A DNA stretch of 64,000 nucleotides from Parus major. Lineage: Eukaryota; Chordata; Aves; Passeriformes; Paridae. Within the stretch, counting starts at the first letter, position 1; every line of letters begins with the position of its first letter. Made by a program: the position numbers and the translations under genes. Positions 49,970 through 63,140 of this stretch are shown here, in pieces. The notes under the pieces were generated by a model. The model worked only from the letters and a program-made list of their open reading frames with translations. It was not told where the DNA came from and made no database searches. Location of the stretch: NCBI RefSeq assembly GCF_001522545.3, contig NC_031770.1, positions 86,963,594 through 87,027,593 of the forward strand, read 5' to 3'.

Positions 49970-50891
49970 CTTTTTTTTTTTGGCACAACATTAAGAGAAA
50001 TATTCACAAAATTTTGAATTATTAAGGAGGTATAAATAGTAAGATTAGTTAATTAGATTTTGGTTTCCAAATTAGAATTCAGAATTAGGAATTGTTTTTT
50101 GGGATAAAAATAGTATCTCTTGAACTTCAGAAAATGAAAGAAGAATGTCATATGCAAAATTCAGTGAGAATCTATTTTTTAAGTGATAAATCTTATTAAA
50201 TAGTCAGAAATCTTCTTGCGCTCTTGATTACTTCTGCTTTTTCCTCACCACAGTAAATTTGTGTGATTGTGTATTAGTTGTGCACAGTAAATTGGAAGCC
50301 TTACATTTGCAGAGTTTTCATGGTCACAAGTTTGGCTCTTTGGAAGAGACAAAAAACTGTAATAAACAGAGTTGGCAAACAGATGGTATTAAACCAAGAA
50401 AGTCTTTCTTTTTCTTCACCTTTCCCCTTTCTCCCCGGTATTTCTGTGAATTAAATACACTGTGTTTCTGTAGTAGAGCTTTTTTGCTTCTGCTATGCAT
50501 GCTTGATCTACTTCTATGGAAGTCTCTTATAGAATTGTCTTACAAGTTTTGGTAACTTCAAGCAATGAGTAATTTAATAAGTGAAGCCTGTGTTTATTTA
50601 TCAACCATTGTTGACATCCACCGAAAATTAATTCTAAGAGCACATAAAGACTGTGCTACTTGCATGAAGGCTATTCCTTGCTCCCTCACAGGAAAAAGTA
50701 TCTTCTCTGTTGTTTTGCAAGTTTTCAGGATGGGTCTTGATTTTGGAATCTCTTATATATTCATATTTTCTTTAGTCTGAATTTTTATTTAAAAAAACAA
50801 ACTAATATAAATTGAAGCTTAAGTGTAGTAACAAAATTGCAGCTCAATTTTTTTATTTTTTTTCTTTAATATGTTGTCTCTCTCCTTTCAG
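49970..50891. other. EYS: Intron end before the EGF exon
   Basis: AT-rich. It ends in a strong pyrimidine tract (TTTTTTTATTTTTTTTC near 50850-50866, then CTCTCTCCTTTCAG). An open frame at 50259-50555 has no known motif. Confidence 0.6.
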
Positions 50892-51121
50892 AATCTCTGT
50901 ACCCACACATCTATCAACAGCATTCCCCATGGTTTCTTCTGATGTGCCTCGCTTGCCTGACCCTGGTGTGCCCTCTCAGATTTCCCCTGCATCACCATCT
51001 GTGTGCCAGGAAGGACTGTGCCATAATGGAGGCACTTGTCATCCTCTCTCTCTGCCTACCGGGGCTGCCTCCTTCCAGTGTGACTGCCCACTACACTTCA
51101 CCGGTCGATTCTGTGAAAAAG
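50892..51121 (+). CDS. EYS: EYS internal exon: Ser/Pro/Thr-rich linker plus one EGF-like domain
   Basis: This is a 230-bp internal exon. The acceptor has a long T/C tract ending CTCTCCTTTCAG and the donor is AAAAAG|GTAACA. Its first base completes the codon left open by the exon at 25.2 kb (AG+A = Arg); 76 full codons follow, then one base, so the downstream intron is phase 1. Residues 1-36 are a linker with 18 Ser, Pro or Thr. Residues 38-74 are a complete EGF-like domain with Cys at 38, 43, 49, 63, 65 and 74, the last part reading FQCDCPLHFTGRFCEK. It lacks the D-x-N/D-E calcium-binding start. C-H-N-G-G-T-C fits the O-fucose consensus between Cys2 and Cys3. From memory, the matching human exon is about 233 bp (c.6192-6424), and its final EGF cysteine is Cys2139, changed in the recurrent RP25 allele Cys2139Tyr; here that position is a normal Cys. 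A reading frame beginning at the ATG at 50812 runs through the acceptor but is not the biological start. Confidence 0.95.
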
Positions 51122-54100
51122 GTAACAGTGATCATTTTGTTCTTTATTAGTTATGAAATAAAAGTCTTATTCTGCTTTGGAGATGAAAAGGGGGAAGAGG
51201 TATTGATTGTCATATTTCTCTGCTTTTCATCCCAGTTACTTTTGATTAACTGAGGAGCAAATTCATTGAGGTAATTTGGATAATACTTATTTGCAGTGTA
51301 AATTAGGTGATATTGGTCAGGCACACTCCTAAGAGCTGCAATTTGAGTTAATAAAAAAAAACCACTGCACTGTTGTTGTGCACAGTTTTAATATATGTTT
51401 TTCAGTGTATTATTTCTGGGACAGAAGAAAGCTGACTTTCTCAAAAGATTATGCTTTCCATTTCTACAGATTGGATTTTTTCCATCTCTGTGTCAGATCC
51501 TTTGTTGAAAAAGGCTTTTTCTTTACTCTGTGACTCATTTATACTTCTACTACTGTTGCTCATAAAGCACACATCAATCAAATGAACATATTTTAATTAG
51601 AATTTGAATAAAAAAATAATTCTTTTAGTAATTTTGGTTTCTTTGTAAAATGAATTAAGGCTATAAGGCAAACTGATCAATATTTCTGTTTTGTAATTGT
51701 AATTGCTTTTCATTATTGATTTTCAGAAAGTTCTTTTTTAAAGTAAATTTCTTAGCTGGCTTCAAAAACTCTTTTAGCCTTTAAGGTACTGTGGGTTATG
51801 AATTTCAGTAGATAAAAGTCTCATAGCACTAAAAGGCATTACTGGTGCACAGGAAAAGAACCAAAAAAATGTCTAGATTATGTTTATGTAACTATATCAA
51901 CCTCCTAATGAACTTCCCATGGTATGAAATACAAGCAACTAGAGTTAAGAACACCCTTGCCAGACTGCCAGTGTATCTGAGCTAGCATCACCTTGTATTA
52001 CTGTTTAAAAATAGGTCATTGCACTCACTATATGTGAAAGCTGTCAGCTCAAAAAGAAAAAAAGTCATGTGGTGCTCAGGTATCAGAGAATATTTTACCA
52101 TGTAGCCTTTTCAAGTTTATAATAAAACATATCTTTGTAAATTTTCAGTGTCAAAATTGAATCCCGTGAGTATTTTCTACATATTTAGTATCTGGGGCAT
52201 ACTCTTTGCACTTGCTCACAATACACTGCAGCTGTGGAAACTGCAACATGAAATAGTGAAATTAAAAGTGTGTTTCCCTAAAACGTAAAATATCTGGTTA
52301 GTTCTTCAATGAAGTATTTGCAACATTTCAATAAGTTTCTTATTTATTTACATGCATTTTATGTGCCAGAATTTCCTTCTGTGTTCCAAAGAATGCATCC
52401 TTTTTATCAGCATCATCTGTGGCATTTTGGATGAGAGCAGGTTCTGGCTTTTTGCAAGGGTTGTGCCAGGAGTAAGCGATGTTCAATTTAAGCAGGCGTT
52501 TGACAGACATCCTGTGGTAACAGGCCATATCAGTTTGTGTGCATAACCACTCTGTGGGACCTACTGGTTCATTCCACCAGTGTCTGATTGCTGCCTTCTT
52601 CTGACCTTCCAGCTGATCTGTTGGTCTCCAGGAGCCTACTACAGTTTGGTGTTTTTAATGATAACTGACATAATCTGTGTTCGAAGAATATTATCTGAGC
52701 TGAGTACTTCCATGTGCCACAGACTTTGAGGAAAGTACCTTACCTACCTTTTTCACTGACTGAAAAAGCTGTTTTTATGTTGGTCATTCAAAAATGCAGC
52801 ATTCTAAGCCATTTTCTCCTTTGAAGCTTAACCAATGCAGGCCAGAAGAGTTTGTACATTGGAAACAGTTGACTGCCAACTACATGTCCAAGGAAATTTT
52901 TCTTCCAAGGAAGTTTATCTTAGTCCCGTAAATGAAGGAGATCCCTTCTCTCTCTCTTTCTGTGATTCTGTTTAAAAAATCATGTGTGAAAATGACTGAA
53001 TCATGACCACCCCGAGAGCAAATTAAAAGCAGGGGACACACACTAAGTTGCAGTTGTAACCAAATCCCTTCTGATGGTTAAGAGTGACTCTACATAAGGT
53101 ACACCAGTAACCATTCCATTCAATAAAACAGAATAGAAGCTTTAAATAAACCCTGAAACTAGTAGCTCCTTTGGAGAACATAACCTGAGCTGTATATTCG
53201 TACCACCCTTTTGGTAGTCAAACACCCAGTTTCCACGAGATATCTTTTTCATTTTTTCCTAATACTGGAAGAGATGCCTTTTGCTTTCCCACAGCTCACA
53301 TGAGGTTAAGATATTAAGACTGTTTAATATTTCCACGTAGATTGTCTAATAGTACTGGAAGAATAACATTTCTTTTTCCTTTTTGTGTGGAGAAGATGAA
53401 TTAAGTTTTCTTTTCACAGAGCTCTGTTTTTACCCTCTGAAACCCCTTGTTCAATACAGGGAACAGCCTCTTCCTTTTTGTTAGTGCTCTAGGGTCAGCC
53501 AGGGCTGCCGTATCTGACATGTTCATCAGCTGGGAGCTCACTGGGGCAGCCACATCCCAGAGCTCATGCTGTCACATTGCATCTTTATATAGATCAGAAT
53601 GTGACTTTATGGATCCTGTATTTAACAACTGAAAACTGCAGCATAGAGTGATTTTATTTAATCTTAAATTTTCAATGAGATTGATAATTTAGTCTAATGA
53701 AACCAGAATTTGTCCAACTGAACTGTGATTATAAGCCTTTGAAATTCAGAGATCTGTTCTTCAAGATATCTAGAGAGAGCTCATAATGACAGGAGATAAG
53801 AGCACCTGCAATAATTTTATAATTATTTACCATAGACCTCCCAATGGAGAAAATAATTTATCATATATACAATACAGACACTATATTACAGTCAAGGAAA
53901 TTTTCTCTTGACTCATTAAAGATAGCTGTGATCTGTTTTAAACATGCGATTATGTATACCTCTACAATTCTGCAATATATTTTCATTAATCATCTTTGTG
54001 AACTGGCTTGTACCTACCATCAACTAAGTTTCAGCAAGAAACTCATCATACACTTACCTGTCATATTAACAGTCCTATGGGTGTCACATACTAAGCCTCT

Positions 54101-54304
54101 GTGGATATCTTGGCTTCACTAGAATTGTCTCATCATCAGACTTTCCTGTCCAGCCAGCTCTGGGCACTGCAACAAGAGTGGGCTGCCCCCAGAAAACAAG
54201 GCAATCTGGAGTGCAGCTTACTCAGGAAACATGGGCTAGGGCACAATGCTCTACAGTTTGCAAAGATAGGATTGTACTGAGGACCAGAATAAAAAAAAAA
54301 AAAA
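51122..54304. other. EYS: First part of the downstream EYS intron, no gene seen
   Basis: Begins with GTAACA. AT-rich intronic DNA with short A/T runs, ending at a poly-A of about 16 bases near 54290-54305. No exon resembling the start of a laminin G domain in phase 1 was found. Open frames at 53447-54122 have no recognised motif. Confidence 0.6.
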
Positions 54305-54840
54305 AGGTGTCTTTGGTGTGAAATCCAGAGGCTTCATTTGCCAGAAGGGGCCAGGGACCAAAAGGCCCTGAGCGCTGCTATGCATGGGATTAAATATAAC
54401 TCAGAACAGAGGGGCGGAAAGAAGCAACCAACCAATGGGGAATCCATGAGGGTGGAGTAAAGGGAGGGGAGTACTTTTCCAGGGCCAATGGATACAAGGG
54501 GAGGAGAGGGCAGGTCACACAGGCCAATGGGGTCTCAAGGGTAAGGGAATTGACAGGGAAGGTTCCAGAACAAAGGGAGGGGTTTACAATGATAGACAGG
54601 GAAGGGTCTGGAATCAGGAGCAGGGCACACAATATGGGCAGCTGGGAGTTTAGGATGATTGGTAAAAGGGGGAGATTGACATGGAATTTTCTGGAAAATG
54701 GGGATGAGTGGCATTTTGGAAAAGGAGGAGATAACCTGGGGTACAACCATTCCCCTTCAGGGTGGGGGAGAATAACTGGGACAAGCCATCTATAAACCGT
54801 ATATTAACAAAATGCACCAATACATAGAATGAGTGAATTT
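54305..54840 (+). mobile_element. Probable LTR-derived, GA-rich block with repeated CCAAT words
   Basis: About 500 bp of G/A-rich sequence that stands out from its AT-rich surroundings. CCAATGG occurs near 54431, 54485 and 54522, each followed by GGGGA-type runs, giving a loose minisatellite look. It ends with AACTGGGACAAGCCATCTAT and AAACCGTATATTAAC. I associate this layout (repeated CCAAT and GGGGAG, then ACTGGGACAxxCCAT) with LTRs of some songbird endogenous retroviruses, but this is from memory and the family and orientation are uncertain. A poly-A run immediately precedes it. Minus-strand open frames here reflect only the C/T-rich complement. Confidence 0.45.
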
Positions 54841-57800
54841 TTTGATTTAATAACAACAGTAAGATCACCTAGTTTGTTAGTAACTATTTTTCTTACAGTG
54901 TATAAGAACACTTTCTAGAGAGAGAGCAAGTGACTATCATTATCAGTTATCTGTTTTAACTTGATATGTATTATTAAATGCAATTTCTTGTTTTTATTCA
55001 ATTATTCCTTGGCTAGCAACCTCTAGCAGGTTGTTATGCCCTTACAAGAAATACATTCAAGTCATAATTGTCCATATGGATATATCAGACCAAGGAAGTT
55101 TATCTAAATACACAGCATACTTACTCTGAACAGATACCTCTGAAATATCTCTAAATGACAGTTTTGGAAAATGGAAGTCTATCTCCATTTTTCTAAGGAA
55201 ATAGAATAATATACATACAAATCATTGATTTACCAAATTCAAACTGAAGTTATCAACACTGGTTACAAACCACAGGCCAAAGTGAGGATACCATAGAGCA
55301 TGGAAAGGCAACCATCTGGGTGAGGCCTCTTCTCCCTTTTACACTGCTTTCAGTATTTCTGTTTTCCTTTTTTTTTTTTTTTTTCTGCTACAAATTACCA
55401 AAGTTAAATGGAAATTAGAAGTTAGTACAAGATGTATTTTAAACCTTCATTAAAATGCAGTATAAAAGATATGTTTATCATGTAAAATTAATCTTCATTA
55501 ATTAGTGGTGAGTGCTACATGACTGCTTTCATCCAGTAGAAAGGGAGGATTTTATAAACAGGGAATACTATAAAGTATATATAAAGTGCACATATATATA
55601 AAGTATATATAAATATACTTTATATAATACTATAAATTATATATAAAGTTCTCTGCCCAACCCATTTTTCTTTTTCATTTCTGTATAAATAAGCTTTTTG
55701 ACTTTAACATTAAATGTATCATTCTTTCTTTATTAGTTCAGCTGTGTTATCTGCTTCATTGTGAAATTCCCTCACGAGTGGAAAAAAACTGCAATGGTTC
55801 TGCTTTAACATAAAAGCAGATGGTGGTGTATTACTGGAAAGTTCATAGCAATAGGTTTGGAATATCAGTGTCTTGCATGTGTGAAGATAGTACATCCTTG
55901 ACTGTTAATTATGAGATTAACATTTTTAAAGTCTCCAAAATTTTTAGTATTCCGTAAAAGTTTTATAAATTGTTCAATAAAAAGAGTATTTAAATGTCAT
56001 GTGTTAAACCCAGGAAATCTGTTTAATTTGATATGTTGCCTGTGTATATTCTGTACATTACTTAAAGGTCAACTCCTTTGACAAAGCTGCAAAAATAGCA
56101 GTAAAATGGAAGGCTGTTGCAGGCATTTCAGTTGGAACAGTCACACTAAAGACTTTGCTCCATTTGTTCCCCAGGATACCCTTGCTGAATTCCTGTTTTG
56201 TTGAGAAATACTTGATAATATCACCCTGAACATTAGAAGTTACTTTTATAGATGCTTTTCTAGATGTTGCTCCTAACTTAACATTTCTAATGTATGTCAT
56301 TGACTACCATAATTCATCTCAGGCAAGTCTAGGGGATTTTGTCTTTATGTCTTTGGCTTTGAAAAGAAATGTAGTTGGTTCAATTTCTGTTATTTCAGCC
56401 ATATTTAGAACCATCTCATGTCTCATGTGGAACTATTTATCTCTTCAATAAAATTTATACTGTGTATGTATGATTTAAAACAAGTCTGTTACATTTTCCA
56501 TCAAAGAGAAAAGTGAGCCAGTGAAACTGATATAAAGACGTTGAGGAATTAACATTCAGGTTTCCATCTGAGGTACCCAGAAAGAAATAATGGCATGTGG
56601 TTACCCCAAAAGCTCTGTTTCTCCAGGGTTCAAGGGCTCTTTCACTCATTTTGTCCTCCTTCAAAACGATTCATACCTTGCAAGGCTCTGTGAGCAGGAA
56701 AAAAACAATGTGTTTAGAGATATCTATAAATTCCTGCAGTCATTAATTTGATGTCATTAACCTCAGTTTATGTCTAGACTCAGTGAGATACCTATTGATG
56801 TCCCACAATTTGTATTTGTGTATGTATAGCTTTCAAATGAACTCTCTAGTTTTTGGACTAGATTTGAAAAAATGTATTAAGTTTTCCCTTCAGACTTGCG
56901 GGTTTATTTAGGGGATGGAGTTGAAAATTAAATACACAGTAGGCTAGTTAAGAACAATCAAGGATTTAGCCAATAGTTAACTTGGTATGCTAGATTTGAT
57001 ACACTAGTCAAGATTATAGCAATTTTCATTGGAAATAGCTAGCCATTCCCACAGTTTTTCCATTCAGTGTAATTCAACAGAAATATTATTTGGATGAGAA
57101 ATGCAAAAGGGAATTATATAAATTAATTTTCTTCTCTGCACTTTCATTTGAGGATATATTTTTTTACTTTGATATCAGGCAACATAAACCTCGTGAAGTG
57201 TAACTTGTTAAAATTTTCTAATATGCCGTGTGTGTGAGTAATCATATTAGCTTCACAGTCACCTGGACTTAGCATATGGTCCTTGCTTTTTTCCTTCCTA
57301 GTTCACAGAAATATGGAGACTTTTTCAAGATGTCTAAAATATCTCCAATCCAATGGCATTTTGTTCTATCAGTTTTATTTTAATGTGGGTTAATTTTCTG
57401 AAGTGTTTTTGAAATCAGTGGAAAACAGGATTTTGAGGGAAAAGAAACTGAGTTCACAAGAAGAGGTGAAGCAATTTTAGACTAATCCTTCTTATGCTCT
57501 CCTGAATATTTTTGTCGAATTTTGCCACTTCAGAAACAAGTGTCAGTACGAGCTTTCATACCACTTAATATTTCATTTTAATCTAATTTAGATATTATTT
57601 CCCAGATTCAGTGAAGCATGTAAGCTTTACATGTATTTAATTTTAAGAGTGTAAGGAACCTCTCTTATTCATGGGATTTATGTTCAGGATGCAGGTATTC
57701 CACTACATCAGACCCAGAATTAGGATCCCTCCATTCTGTTACTTGTTTGGTCATTCGTATAAGATTACTACTTAAAATCAACCTACATCCTAAATCCCTC

Positions 57801-60800
57801 CAGAGGACTTAATGAAATTGTAAAGGGATGTGACTGTTTTTTATGATTGTTAAGACTAAGTATGTGATTAAATGAAAGTTTAAGACACACCTTAATTATA
57901 CCAAGGGGGAGGATAATGAGAAAACGCTTGTTGAGATGTGGAAAGAGCTCTTCAAAGCAGCAACAAACTCTTGAAACTGCTGGCCCAGTGTCTGTAAAGT
58001 TATTTATTGCAACTGCCATTATTGCAACCCACAACCAATGAGCTCCAGAACAGCTGCAGGGGCTACTGCATATAATATACAGCTATATGCTATACTGTAG
58101 AGCTGTAGGATTCTCTTATTTAATCGAGATGTGATATATATTTCATGAGTCTGTTCTGTGAAATAGATTATGGAGCCTGTTGAGCATAAGTTGCTTTGAG
58201 AGATTAGGGTGTAAAAAGTTAATAATTATAGAAAAATTGATAGAGTTGTCAGTTTGGTAGTACAGCCTCTGTCTTTTATTCACAGCTATTCACATCCAGT
58301 CAAGAGCCATTTAAAAGACACATTGGTTTTAAGTGTTGCTTAAAGTTGTTTATTTTTATTGGATTTTATTAAAAATTAGGTATTTTTTGCTATAAGGATT
58401 TGCATGAATGAGCATTTCTGGAAAAAACAATTGATAAAAACAATAGAAAAATCTTTGTCTTGCCATAGACCAAACCTGTGCAATTTTGCCATTTCAGGCA
58501 TTTGGCTTTTGAATCCCTCTTTCTTTAATGGGGATGAATGTTTTCTTGTCATTATAATTTTTAGGAGAATTGTAACAATTTGATAACAAACTCTATTCTG
58601 TGCAAAAACAAATAACAGGAAATGAAATAATGGTGAGTTTACAATTTGCAGAGAACAAGCTTTGTCCCCTAAATTTTCCATTTCCACAAAACCTTGGTAT
58701 AAGTTACTTCTTTCTAAAGCTTGCAACATATTAGGCTGCAATGTCCCAGTCCTTTGAGTAATTTTTTGTTTGAAAGTAATTATTGCTGTTTAAGTGACAA
58801 ATACTTGCTTTTTTCTTCCTTTACTTCTTCATTTATGGCATTTTCTGGGAAAATCTTCTTTCAGTAACTCCGGAATTGCATCCATTTGTTCTGTTCTGCT
58901 AACTTGCTTATAATCAAATCCCCTGCAAAAATGCTGTGTCTCCTCTGGCAGTATGGCAATGCTTGTTTTCTGAGCTTGACTCATTTGAGTTCTTCCCCAG
59001 GAGATACCATGCAATAAAGCAGGTGAGGTATTAAATAATGTTTTTGGGCTTTATTATGTAACCTGTAAGAAAGAGACATAGAGGGCTGTGTGTGCTTTTA
59101 TAGCACAGTTAATTTAATAGTTAGTTAGAAATCATCTGTGGTACTGAGTTAGGATAACAGTATGTTTTATTACCTTGACATTTTGATTTCAAGCATGCTG
59201 TGATTAAAAACAGAGGGTTTTTTCATTCCTTCACACAAGGAGTGAAGCTGTGGGTCTGTCCTGACCACTCTCAGGAACTTTCAGCTAGCTGAGAGAGTCA
59301 AGTGAGCATCAGGATTCCCTAGGGACCTCAGTAAAGTGTCCTGCTCAGGACCATGTCTCCTGGCTGAACCTTTCATGTCACCTCCCAAGGCCAGTGGCCA
59401 TTTTGGAAGGACACTGGCTACTTATGTAATGTGGCTAAAAAGAAAATGGTTTTACTGTTTCTTGGCCTAAGCAAAAATTTCTGACTCAAGCATGAAGCCC
59501 CACATTATTTATAATTAAAAGGGCCTCACACATTCCATTTCATGCATCTTCATGGAACACTGGTGCCTGTATTTACATAAAATCTTAAACTGCTGGTGTT
59601 TAAAGAGGAGGAAAATTTATAATATAGGTGTTAGGAAGTTACCATTGTGAGTCTCCTCAAGCCTCCAACCTCCTTCTGAGGAAGCCACTTTTTATGTAGT
59701 ATAAAAAGCTAGTTTTTCTTTTCCCCATTGTACTTTTTTCATATTTTTGTAATAACAGTTTATGGTGATAAAACAGGCAAGTAATTATACAGCATAAACA
59801 TCTTAGCTATTTAGCATTTTAGTTACCCAGGAAATCTAGGATTCAGAAGGTGAATTTCCTAATAGCACAATATTAAATTCTTAATTTCTTAATTCATGTG
59901 CTTAAATTCTACATGGTTGTAAATCCATTCTGGGCAGAACATGGAGAGGTTCAAAACTTGTCAGCATTCAGAATCTCCCTGTGTTTTGGTGGAATAATTG
60001 AAAATACTGAATACATTATCAAACAGAGCAAAGGGTTGAGACATTTCCCAAACAGACACCCTGAAATATTCATACTTCAAACAATTACTTCCATAAATGA
60101 AAACAGTTTTCCTATGTGACTTGTATTTCCCTGTATCAAGAATTTTCTTTAATGGATTTTTTAGCCCTATACAAGACAAAAATAAAATTACTGTATTATT
60201 AGTAAATAATAAAATACACTTGCATATCAAATTCTATAGAGAATATGTAAATATGAAAAATAAACTCCAGGAAAGTAGTTAAGGGCCCTATTAGCTTCTA
60301 TGAACCAAAATGGAAAACTATAGATTCATCTGACTTCCAAAGCTGTTTTCCGTCTTGTAGCATTATTCTTAAGAGTATCTTATGGAAATTGTAAATGAAT
60401 GGCTGTTTCTTTTTATTCATATGTACAATTGGTTTCAGCAACCAGTGAATGTCAGTAAAATAATCAAAAATAAATCCAGAATTTATATGAGTGAAATGTG
60501 TACAATGTGTACAGCCACAAGCTTTTAAAGTTTTCTTTAGAGTTTGACAGCAGAAGCCCCATCCCTGTTGCACACCTGTGTCTTCACATGCATTTTCTCG
60601 TATTAAATGGAGTATGCTACTGAGTTTTGTGTTTTATGCAACACAGTTGCAAAATTAGAAAGGTTTACCACTGTAGGTTTGTCTGAGGTTTAAATTATGG
60701 AGTTGTTGTTGTAATAGGAAAAAACCCATAAGGCATGAATTTTCTTACTAAATACATGTGTACTTCATTGAATGTCTAGCTAAAAACTAAAAGCATTGTA

Positions 60801-62805
60801 GAATCACTACACAATCCTCTCTATTTAGAAATTCTTATACAGGACTTTTACAGAAACTCCCATTAAATTAACTCTGCTCTTGATATAAAAGCATTTTAAA
60901 CCAATCATAAAAAATATTAATGTAGGGAAAAGGTAAAGAAAATCAAGAATTTCCATGCATTAAAAAAATTGAGTATGAAGCACCTTTCATTCTTTGGTCT
61001 TTGAAATCCAGCACGCTCATAAATTTCTTCCTTTAAAGTTGAATTCAAAGAGACTCAAGAGAGGAATTGAGAATATGGCATTCATTTCTGGATGATCAGA
61101 ATCAGTCTCCCATTTTTCAACATTTCTGGAGATCAGTCTGAGTGCAATTGAGAATAAAGGAAAGAATGTCAGCCCAGATTTAAAGCCTGAACATTCCCAT
61201 GAATAATCCAGCCACTGATGCTTGTGCATCTAAAATTTATCTGGAGATTCTGAGGCAGCAAAGGGTTTAAAAAGAACAGTAACAATAAATTTTGTCAGAA
61301 CTGAATATTTTGATCCAAAATATTGGCTCAAAATGTGTCTGTTTCAAGGGTCATCCTGGGGTTTGTTTGTTTGTTTTGCTTTGTTTAGCATTTTAGGTCC
61401 ATTAAAAAGGTTATTAAGCCTTTGGTCCCAGTTAGATATGCTAAAATGTTGATAAGATTTAAAAAAATGAGGGGGGAACAGGACAAAGGAATTATTATGC
61501 ACAGGCAGGACAGATTTGTAAGGTTAGGGCAGCTGAATAATGAATAATGAAAATATTTTTTTAAATATGAATCTAGAAAAGGAAAATAAAGTGAGCAGTT
61601 ATAAAGAAAAGTAGTCATCAGCATTGTACTTAATCCTGAAGTTCTCTTAAAAGGATAGAGAAAAAATTCTTGGACACAGGGATGCTAATAAAAATTCAGA
61701 ACTCTCTGAGGAAGGAAATTACTCTTATATTTGCCATTTGCACAAACTCTTTCAGCTTGCAGTGTTAATCATACTATCTTAGTGCAGGGAATGCCTGCTA
61801 CTTTGCTGTTGCTAAAATGAGGTTTCAAATGGAGCTTTTCCAACCCCTGCACCTGTTTGCATTTTCTGTTACCTGTGAAAAATACATCACATGTTTGCTG
61901 CGTTTCCAGAACACAACATTCTTCATTCTGTCTTCTGGCTCCAGTAGTAGCATTTTGAAATCCTGGTGCATTGTTGCAGTTTCAGAAGCAGTAGATTAAT
62001 ACTTTGCTATTATATTGCTGTAGCTTATTTTTCACATGAACAACTTGCCAAATACATACAGGACTCTGTGAATAGTGATGCAGCTTACTTGTAATAATCA
62101 ATAAAGCCTAGTCACTCTCCATGACATTAAGGTTTTTAGAAGTTCTGGAAATATCTTCATTTATCTATGCCATGATATTTTGCTCCTAGCATGGCTATTT
62201 TCATTTTCTGCTCTAAAAGGTGCTCCCCTAACAAAAAGTGTCTTTCTCCTAAATTTTTGATTCATGAGTCTTTTAAAAAGTTATAATCAATATCTTTCTA
62301 CTAAAAAACAAAAAGTGAGGGAAGAAAATGCTGAAAGCATCTATGACAATACTGGGAAATGTCATTAAAAGTAGATTCTTTGTTGAAACCAGAAATATCA
62401 GTTCTTACTGACCCTGACCAATGCTATTTCCTCTTTTCTTCCTTAGTGTTATGTTACAGACCACATAATACTATATTATATCCTTTTTTATTTTCTGGCT
62501 TTGTTCTCCCAAATAGCAATAAACTATTTATATGCTATTGTGTGTATTTGTGGAAAGCACAAAAATCGCTATAGTTCAATTTCATAATATTTTGTATCTT
62601 TTCCTGCCACCATTTGTTGTTTCTTTATTCCACCTCCTTTTTGTTGTAGCTGTTACATTCTTTTTTGACTTGTCAATCCCTTCCCAGTGCAGTGTGAAGA
62701 GAAATAAAGGAAGGTGACTCAGCAGCTCCTTTTTTTTTTTTTTTTTTGAGCCCTGGTATAAAGAAAGGGCCATTTTTATAATCTTGTATTTGACAATTTC
62801 TTTGT
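54841..62805. other. EYS: Downstream EYS intron, no gene seen
   Basis: About 8 kb of AT-rich sequence. It includes T runs near 55369-55384 and 62731-62748, an AT palindromic cluster at 55565-55650, and no recognised CR1 or LTR. 59230-59420 is somewhat GC-richer without an identified feature. No splice-flanked coding frame was recognised. Confidence 0.6.
55565..55650. repeat. TATA-type palindromic microsatellite cluster
   Basis: Repeated TATAAAGTATATATAAA words. The best hairpin is TATAAAGTATAT (55597-55608) with ATATACTTTATA (55613-55624), a perfect 12-bp stem with a 4-base loop. It is likely replication-slippage sequence. Confidence 0.85.
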
Positions 62806-63140
62806 CAGAGAATTACAGAATCTTTAGGGTTTGAAGGAATCTCTGGAGATCATCCAATCCAACCTCACTGACAAGGAAGGGTTACCTAGAGCAGGCAGCA
62901 CAGGAACATACTCAGGTGGGTTTTGAATGTCTCTAGAGGTGGAGATTCCATGACCACCCATGGCAGCCTGTTCCAGTGCTCTGCCACTCTCAGAGTAAAG
63001 AAGTTCTTCCTCGTGCTGAGATGAAACTTCCTGTGTTTTAGTTTATGGTCACTGCTTTTCATCTGTCACTGGGCACCACTGGCACCATCCTCCTGGCACT
63101 GCATTTGAGATATTTATATGCATTAATGGGATCCCCTGTC
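62806..63140 (-). mobile_element. CR1 LINE 3' end, antisense
   Basis: Antisense CR1 running from ATTACAGAATCTTTAGGGTT and GATCATCCAATCCAACCTCA through GGTGGAGATTCCATGACCAC, GCAGCCTGTTCCAGTGCTCT and AAGAAGTTCTTCCTCGTGCT to GATATTTATATGCATTAATG and GGATCCCCT. All words are in canonical order and well conserved, so it is a relatively young copy. Its distal end coincides with a perfect foldback. Confidence 0.95.

Larger units (their letters stand above)
25355..50891 (+). other. EYS: EYS intron between the two exons
   Basis: The intron starts GTAAAC and ends CTTTCAG, is 25,537 bp long and has phase 2. It is AT-rich and holds CR1 fragments in both orientations, one antisense LTR, short tandem duplications and a few candidate cryptic exons. 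No further EYS exon is expected inside it, because the flanking exons join in frame and correspond to consecutive human exons as I recall them. Confidence 0.9.

Noticed and set aside
50812..51150. Open frame of 112 codons as a standalone small gene
   Set aside because: It is read-through of intron sequence into the EYS EGF exon; the real unit is bounded by the splice sites at 50892 and 51121.
50942..51253. 103-codon open frame overlapping the EGF exon
   Set aside because: It is an alternate-frame shadow of the EYS exon and contains no domain.
54390..54868. Overlapping Pro/Ser/Leu-rich minus-strand frames
   Set aside because: They arise from the C/T-rich complement of the GA-rich LTR-like block, in several frames at once, with no domain.
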